Both the position numbers and the translations under genes were made by a program. 64,000 bases of DNA from Pseudomonas arsenicoxydans. GTDB taxonomy: Bacteria; Pseudomonadota; Gammaproteobacteria; Pseudomonadales; Pseudomonadaceae. The notes under the pieces were generated by a model, which was given only the letters and a program-made list of their open reading frames with translations, was not told the DNA's origin and made no database searches. The stretch spans positions 1,807,001 through 1,871,000 of the forward strand of contig NZ_LT629705.1 of assembly GCF_900103875.1 (NCBI RefSeq), in the 5' to 3' direction. Position 1 is the first letter of the stretch, and every line of letters begins with the position of its first letter. Shown here one piece after another: positions 58,910 to 64,000 of this stretch.

Positions 58910-60724
58910 TTACGAAGTGGGTTCTACGGTCGGCCAAACAATATCGTCGGAAGATATCGCCTGGTGTTCCGGGAGTTTGATCCCCATGCCTTTGTCGACG
59001 ACTTGATCAACCAACTGATCATAACGATCCCGGTTATAAGTACCGGTCCAGGTTGCATGTTCTATGGCGTCAGCGTAGTTGCCTGCCTGCTCGTAAACAG
59101 CGTTGACGGGAGCGGCATGTGTCAGATCGGAATTGACCAGCCATACCCGGTCGGAACTCAATCCCCTTTTCGATATTGAGATAACGCCTTCCAGCGCGTC
59201 AGGCTGGAAGCTTGCCGAGCCATCACTATTGAGATAGAGGTTTTCCCGCCCCGGCACTACCTCAATACCTCGGGTGTCGATCATGTAGATAAATCCAACA
59301 CGTTGCCTGTATCGGGTGGGTTCATAGTCTCGCGACTTATCAAGCGTAAATGAGCTGTCGGAATCCGAATTCGACGACTCGTTACGGTAGTCCTCGTCAG
59401 AATCATCATCATTCCTGCCTTTTGGATACTTTCGCACCCCAGGAAACAGATTGGCCTGTGCGTTGTATCGCAGCTTGTCGTTTTTCGCGTGCCCACCCAG
59501 GTTGCTTGCATATTCCTTCGCATCCGACAGGAGAAAAGTAGCGCTTTGTGCTCGTTGTGTGACCGTTTCGGGAAGCCCTTCGCGCGCGATCATTCGCCGA
59601 TCCCTTGCCAGTTCGAACGGCGTTCGATCATCGCCCCTGAACATGGCGGGAATATCGGTACGGTATAAAAGACCGTGTTTGTTGCGTTGATAACCGATCG
59701 ACGCGGAAAAATGCTCGAGAAACTCACTGGAGCAATATAAGTCGTGTGGAGAGTAATCGCGTTGCGGTCGACGTCTTAGTTGGGGGGTGACCAGTGCAAC
59801 CTCTACAGCAATGAGGTCGAATCTTTGAGAATTGTCCGCTTGTGAAGATAAGAGCTTATGAGTTTCCGCCCACGCAGGAAAAGTGCGGGTTTCGTTAATG
59901 TCTCGAAGTAAACGTTTAAGTTGGCCACTGCTTAAATTGTACGATTCAAGCAATTCAAAATGTTCGCTCCTCGTCTTGCCCGGGTATAGCCATTTCAATG
60001 GTCCATCGATTAACGCATTTCCCGCATCGATAGAGTCGACGGTATCAGGTGTGTTCGACTGAGCGGTCAGGCCAGACTCTGTTTTCTTTGTACTGGGTTG
60101 GGAGGCGAGTGACTCCTGCTCCAGAGAGTCCGAGCGCTGCCTGCTGTGTCCGGGTTGCGTCTCTCCAATTGGACGTTGATGTCGATCAGGACTGCCTTCG
60201 GGAATCGCTTCTTTTTGACGCCAGGTCAGCGCTCCCTCATTTTTGTACAGCGCGGGACCGGAAGGGAGTTTGCGGTAGAGATCAGTCGCACGGTAGGTTC
60301 CGGTGACGATGTCGAATTCCACATGCACGGTTCCCTTATTTTCGACATCAACAAACTTGCGGCCTTTCATCCACCGCAAACCCTGAGCATCGGCGGGTTG
60401 CATGCCGCTTAACAGTGCGGGTCGTAGCAGATACGTCTCCAGGCCGTACTGGGCCGCCTGTTCACCGGGTCCAAACCCTGGAGTATCCGAGATCTCCACT
60501 CCCGACTGGGATGTCGATACACCTTCGACACTGGTTGCTGCGCTGAGATTACTTTCATCTGGCAGGAATGGCTGTCGACCTTGAAGATGAAAGTCAGGTG
60601 AGTTGACGATGTTTGAATGTTGCCTCGTGGGCGTTTCGTTTCCGGGCAATCTGGGTGGCTCCAGCGAGTCAGGTGATAAGTTGACTCCGTCTGGTTTTAA
60701 TCGATGTGGCGGTTTTGGACGCAT
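58910..60724 (-). CDS. Putative ADP-ribosyltransferase toxin B (paralogue of preceding gene)
   Basis: 604 residues, same plan as the downstream gene: VENKGTVHVEFDIVTGTYRA, LIDGPLKWLYPGKT helical segment, MFRGDDRTPFELARDRRMI (about 355-373), a serine-strand region SATFLLSDAKEYA, an acidic Ser/Asp insert, GFIYMIDTRGIEVVPGREN, PDALEGVISISKRGLSSDRV and a terminal YNRDRYDQLVDQV that resembles CtxA YRDRYYSNLDI. The first glutamate of the E-x-E is Ala here. ATG 60724 has GAGGAG eight bases upstream. The catalytic call is inference. Confidence 0.6.
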   Translation of the reverse strand: MRPKPPHRLKPDGVNLSPDSLEPPRLPGNETPTRQHSNIVNSPDFHLQGRQPFLPDESNLSAATSVEGVSTSQSGVEISDTPGFGPGEQAAQYGLETYLLRPALLSGMQPADAQGLRWMKGRKFVDVENKGTVHVEFDIVTGTYRATDLYRKLPSGPALYKNEGALTWRQKEAIPEGSPDRHQRPIGETQPGHSRQRSDSLEQESLASQPSTKKTESGLTAQSNTPDTVDSIDAGNALIDGPLKWLYPGKTRSEHFELLESYNLSSGQLKRLLRDINETRTFPAWAETHKLLSSQADNSQRFDLIAVEVALVTPQLRRRPQRDYSPHDLYCSSEFLEHFSASIGYQRNKHGLLYRTDIPAMFRGDDRTPFELARDRRMIAREGLPETVTQRAQSATFLLSDAKEYASNLGGHAKNDKLRYNAQANLFPGVRKYPKGRNDDDSDEDYRNESSNSDSDSSFTLDKSRDYEPTRYRQRVGFIYMIDTRGIEVVPGRENLYLNSDGSASFQPDALEGVISISKRGLSSDRVWLVNSDLTHAAPVNAVYEQAGNYADAIEHATWTGTYNRDRYDQLVDQVVDKGMGIKLPEHQAISSDDIVWPTVEPTS

Positions 60725-60797
60725 GTTGGCGCTCCTCAATGTTAATACTTTGGGGGAATGGAATAAGCGTGGAATGAAGGTTTAAGACGGGACCAGG

Positions 60798-63700
60798 TTA
60801 TTTCACAATCTCAAGGTCTTCGACTCTGAAGCTGCGTGACCAGTCCGTGTCGATAGTCCAGTTGTCAATTTCTGTGTCGTAATAAATGTTTCCTTGCGTG
60901 GCGTCATTCGTTCGAAGGTTTTCGATGCTGATCAGCTCGGCGACAAGGCCGTCATTTTGTTTGTGTTTAATGATGTCCGATACAACAGCGGCAATGCTTG
61001 GGTAGCTTTTTGCATTAATGGCGTGCAGGACTGAAACTTCGAACAAGGGGTCGATGCGATAGCGACTCCCTGAAGAAACAATAACGTTGATCGTTTCCAG
61101 CGGTATGTCAGACGCTTCGGTATTTGGCAGTTGAATATGGACGCTTCCAATTTTCAGGAAGTTGTTGTTAATGTTTATCCCTTCCCGAGTGATGTTCTCT
61201 GCAAGGCGAAGTGTGTAAATGTTCCAGGTCGAGCCGCTGGAGGTTTTGGCCGCGGCCCCGGGGGTCGACAGCCGAAGGGATGTATTGTCGGTCGGGTAGA
61301 GGTCGTAGGATGAGGCTTGCCCTTCCAGCGAATAAACCGAGCTGTGTGCCACTGAATCGAATTCGACACGCTGTGCAACCGCTTTCAAAAGACGTCTATC
61401 GAAGGTAGGTTTGGCGAACACGTATTTTCCGGGTTTTTCACGCAATGAGGCGGCGCTGTCGACGACTCTGTACCCTGGATATTTGCTGTCATCGAGATAG
61501 GCGTTTTTAGGGAAGTCCAGCCAGTAGGACTTACCGTTGCGCATGACCAGAGTGAACGGGTGGACGGTCTTCCAACCCGAGGACATGATGCCCGCGCCCC
61601 GATCGGTTTTTTTTCCAGGATCCTCTTCAACACTACCGTGAATCAGAAGTGAGCTTGTGTTCTTGAACGAAATCTGGAAATGCGTGTTTGAATAACTCAA
61701 GTAGCTAAAGCTGTTTCGAGGCGTCGAGGTCACTGTGTAGATGGCATCGACCTCTGTGATTTCGTCACTGTCGAAATCTATGTATAAAACGCTAGGCGTA
61801 TGGCTTCCTGGCTTGTCGACAAAGAACACGGTTGTGTAAGTCTCACGGGCTACAAAGTAGGATGAAGGGGTGGCGCAGGGCACTCGTTGAACGCGGCTGT
61901 TGACAATGAAGGGCGGTGTTTTTGGTGTTCCCATAACCACCACAATGACCTTGACGCTCAACTCGGTCAGACTGTTTATCTGGGTGGGCAGGTCGACCTT
62001 TAGTTGGTACCCATCCTCGGTGACAAATAGAAGGTTGGGGTTTCGTAATGAGCGTTTGTCCGTCAGCGTTTCATATACGTCATTAATGACCAGCTGCCTT
62101 TCCGGCTGGAAAGACTCCGCGTTTTGCAGGGATGAAATGACCAGTGCGTTTTCGCGGATGCGCCAGTCCTGGACAAACTCAAGCGTTACACCAAGGTGTA
62201 TGACGCTTAGATCTTCGCCATCTTCTGTAATGGATACCGAATGCGTCATGCCGTTGAGGTAGTAGGTATCCGCACCGCTACCACCATTGACGCTGCAGTC
62301 GTTGCCTCGAACGACGATCTGATCATCGCCCGCGCCAGCATTGATGCGGTCGTGGCCGTTCGCAATGATGTAATCAGCTTCGTCGGAACCCGTAACAAGG
62401 TTCTGCGCACCGGCCAGGGTTTCGACCTTTTCGATGGAGTGGATGTTTGAGTGCAGGACTGGAGCGGTAGTGATATCCGCTGAACGTAACCCCAGCTTTC
62501 CACTCTTCAGATTGATGTCGTACCCAACATATATCGTGTCGTCCGGCCCATGGCGTACCGGAACATGCTTACCCTGAAGCGATAACGTGTCTGTGCCGGC
62601 TCCGCCTCGTAATGTATTGACCTGCCCGGTTGGCGGCGCTTTCTTTAGGCTTTGAGCGGCGGACTGGAAAAGGAAAGAATCGTTCTTGTCGCCTCCGTTC
62701 AGCGTTTTAATACCGGAGGAATAGCTGAAGTAGTTCGGTTTGCCTCTAACGCCTATGATGCTGTCGTTGCCGCCGCCCAGCTGCCAGAGGACGCCTTTGG
62801 AAGGACCCGTTTCACCGACAAGGGCATTGGGAATGCCTGTCGGAAGGCCATCGGTGGCGTCGTAGACGTCATCGGTCTCTTTGATCACGGGGACGTTGAC
62901 CGTCACAAAGGAGGATTCACCGCTGGCTTCATCCCATTCAAACTTATGGTGCCGGGTAGGTTGCAACTGCACTTCAAATCGCCCGTTCACCACCGCTTCG
63001 ACACTGTCCTTCAGTTCATTTTTGAGCCATTCGGTGCCGGTGCTATCGAGCGCCTTGGCGTAGTCGCTGTAGGTTTTGGCGACGGCAAACCGATCCAGGA
63101 CCTCTTGGTCCTGATTCTGAGCGGTAAAGGCAAACCAGCCCGCCCGCCAGCGCTCATGCATGCTCAATTCGATGTAATCGTCGATGTCGTCAACCGTGCG
63201 TGCGGCACCATAAATTCTGGCGCCGACAATCAATATTGCTGCGGCGGCGATACCCACGGGGCCGGCAGCTTTGAAGCCGAGTAGCGCGGCGCCCCCCAGT
63301 ATTGTGGAGAGACCTGCGCTGGTGAGGCTGAGGGCGGCATTGAAGTAATGGTCCTGCGCTTCTTTTCCCTTGGCATTGGCGGCATCGTTGAACGATTTGA
63401 TCGCAGTGTAGAGATCGAAGGGCAGCGTCAGCACGCTGGCCATCAGGCCGGCCCCTTTGCTCAGTACGTGTCCAACGGTTGTTCTGCCGAAATGTTCAAA
63501 AGTTTTTGCTCCGCTGCGAATCATGGCCTCGCCGGTTTTCGCCAGGCCGCGTTCGATAATCAACGAGCCGATTTCTGCTGTGCCGCCGCCGACATTAATT
63601 GCCGCTTCGCCCCAATGACCTTTTTTGATCGCTTCCGCTGTGCCGATAATCGCGCTGTAGAGGCCATATGCCTGAAGACCGGCGCCCATGGAGCTCATGC

Positions 63701-64000
63701 CATAACTCTTGGTCCTGTCGATCCAGGCAGGCAATTGATCGGGCAATGGATTTTTGTGGATGTCCAGGCGCTGGGTCGATTTCAACAAACTACCGATTTT
63801 CTGAACGGGGCCTGTTGAGGTGCCTGACTCTTTTAACAAGGGAGCTGCGGTGGTTGAGCGTTGTGTGGCGATTTCGAAAAGCAGAGTGGCGGGGATGTGG
63901 CTCTGGTGTCCTTGCACTGCTTTGATACGGTGTTCGACTTTGTCAGGATCAAACTCCAGTGAATCGATGAATGCCTGATCAGGTAGTGCAAAATAAGTAT
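60798..64000 (-). CDS. Large toxin C-terminal part: TcdA/TcdB-like membrane-insertion region plus RTX-like repeats (partial)
   Basis: The frame is open at the right edge; about 1067 C-terminal residues are visible. A hydrophobic, Gly/Ala-rich stretch (nt about 63700-63190) with YSAIIGTAEAIKKGHWGEAA and GPVGIAAAAILIVGARIYG resembles the TcdA/TcdB pore-forming domain. Then Ca-binding RTX-like nonapeptides (LGGGNDSIIG, NTLRGGAGTD, RINAGAGDDQIV, VNGGSGADTYYL; nt about 62790-62250) and a long beta-rich tail. TAA at 60798. The N-terminal enzyme domain lies outside. Less GC-rich and with rarer codons than neighbouring genes, suggesting transfer. Confidence 0.75.
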   Translation of the reverse strand, partial: TYFALPDQAFIDSLEFDPDKVEHRIKAVQGHQSHIPATLLFEIATQRSTTAAPLLKESGTSTGPVQKIGSLLKSTQRLDIHKNPLPDQLPAWIDRTKSYGMSSMGAGLQAYGLYSAIIGTAEAIKKGHWGEAAINVGGGTAEIGSLIIERGLAKTGEAMIRSGAKTFEHFGRTTVGHVLSKGAGLMASVLTLPFDLYTAIKSFNDAANAKGKEAQDHYFNAALSLTSAGLSTILGGAALLGFKAAGPVGIAAAAILIVGARIYGAARTVDDIDDYIELSMHERWRAGWFAFTAQNQDQEVLDRFAVAKTYSDYAKALDSTGTEWLKNELKDSVEAVVNGRFEVQLQPTRHHKFEWDEASGESSFVTVNVPVIKETDDVYDATDGLPTGIPNALVGETGPSKGVLWQLGGGNDSIIGVRGKPNYFSYSSGIKTLNGGDKNDSFLFQSAAQSLKKAPPTGQVNTLRGGAGTDTLSLQGKHVPVRHGPDDTIYVGYDINLKSGKLGLRSADITTAPVLHSNIHSIEKVETLAGAQNLVTGSDEADYIIANGHDRINAGAGDDQIVVRGNDCSVNGGSGADTYYLNGMTHSVSITEDGEDLSVIHLGVTLEFVQDWRIRENALVISSLQNAESFQPERQLVINDVYETLTDKRSLRNPNLLFVTEDGYQLKVDLPTQINSLTELSVKVIVVVMGTPKTPPFIVNSRVQRVPCATPSSYFVARETYTTVFFVDKPGSHTPSVLYIDFDSDEITEVDAIYTVTSTPRNSFSYLSYSNTHFQISFKNTSSLLIHGSVEEDPGKKTDRGAGIMSSGWKTVHPFTLVMRNGKSYWLDFPKNAYLDDSKYPGYRVVDSAASLREKPGKYVFAKPTFDRRLLKAVAQRVEFDSVAHSSVYSLEGQASSYDLYPTDNTSLRLSTPGAAAKTSSGSTWNIYTLRLAENITREGININNNFLKIGSVHIQLPNTEASDIPLETINVIVSSGSRYRIDPLFEVSVLHAINAKSYPSIAAVVSDIIKHKQNDGLVAELISIENLRTNDATQGNIYYDTEIDNWTIDTDWSRSFRVEDLEIVK

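Overview
The window is a contiguous piece of a GC-rich Pseudomonas chromosome, most like the P. fluorescens group. The basis is gene content and order (nrdR-ribD-ribE-ribBX-ribH-nusB-thiL-pgpA, dxs-ispA-xseB, mpl-ubiX, an eat/eutBC cluster under a sigma-54 activator, the six-gene mag operon) and many Pseudomonas-type palindromic intergenic repeats. No rRNA, tRNA, CRISPR array or insertion sequence was recognised.

Layout. 1-3558 is most of an Lhr-type helicase on the minus strand, running off the left edge. 3866-5672 holds two sugar-nucleotide SDR proteins, the first with a degenerate active site, followed by an OmpW porin. 6718-9921 is a zinc-responsive operon (His-rich DUF2796 protein, ABC ATPase, permease, DUF3299 protein) behind a Zur-box-like dyad. 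10057-12592 carries a small conserved protein, a thioredoxin/TPR chaperone, a protein methyltransferase and a YbaY lipoprotein. 12721-18688 is the riboflavin/NusB/thiamine/PgpA housekeeping run; RibBX there has lost GTP cyclohydrolase residues, and a true RibA lies at 19598. BtuF and BtuB (B12 uptake) are convergent at 20631-23424. 23583-26700 is the isoprenoid set dxs, ispA and xseB.

27237-37435 is the mag (yfa-type) operon around a 1524-residue bacterial alpha-2-macroglobulin without a thioester. Its leader has two GGA-loop hairpins, the second covering the ribosome site and start codon, which suggests Rsm control. 37903-38649 is a CI/LexA-like repressor whose S24 nucleophile is replaced by glycine. 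38878-41678 holds ppa, an MtfA-type peptidase, a DedA protein and a GNAT. 41799-49680 is the ethanolamine module (eutC, eutB, eat permease, aldehyde dehydrogenase) with a clear sigma-54 promoter and its divergent activator EatR; the lyase is B12-dependent, so the BtuB/BtuF pair may support it. 49882-56967 contains mpl, ubiX, a lipoprotein, an NAD(P)-binding protein, a caspase-like C13 lipoprotein with 12 MORN repeats, a MaoC hydratase, an LrgA/LrgB pair and a Lon-N-domain protein.

The most unusual part is the right end (57007-64000, all minus strand). It holds the C-terminal ~1067 residues of a giant toxin with a TcdA/TcdB-like membrane-insertion region and RTX-like repeats. Two paralogous ~610-residue proteins follow, and their C-terminal halves carry the motif order of cholera-toxin-type ADP-ribosyltransferases. 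I infer a multi-component toxin locus.
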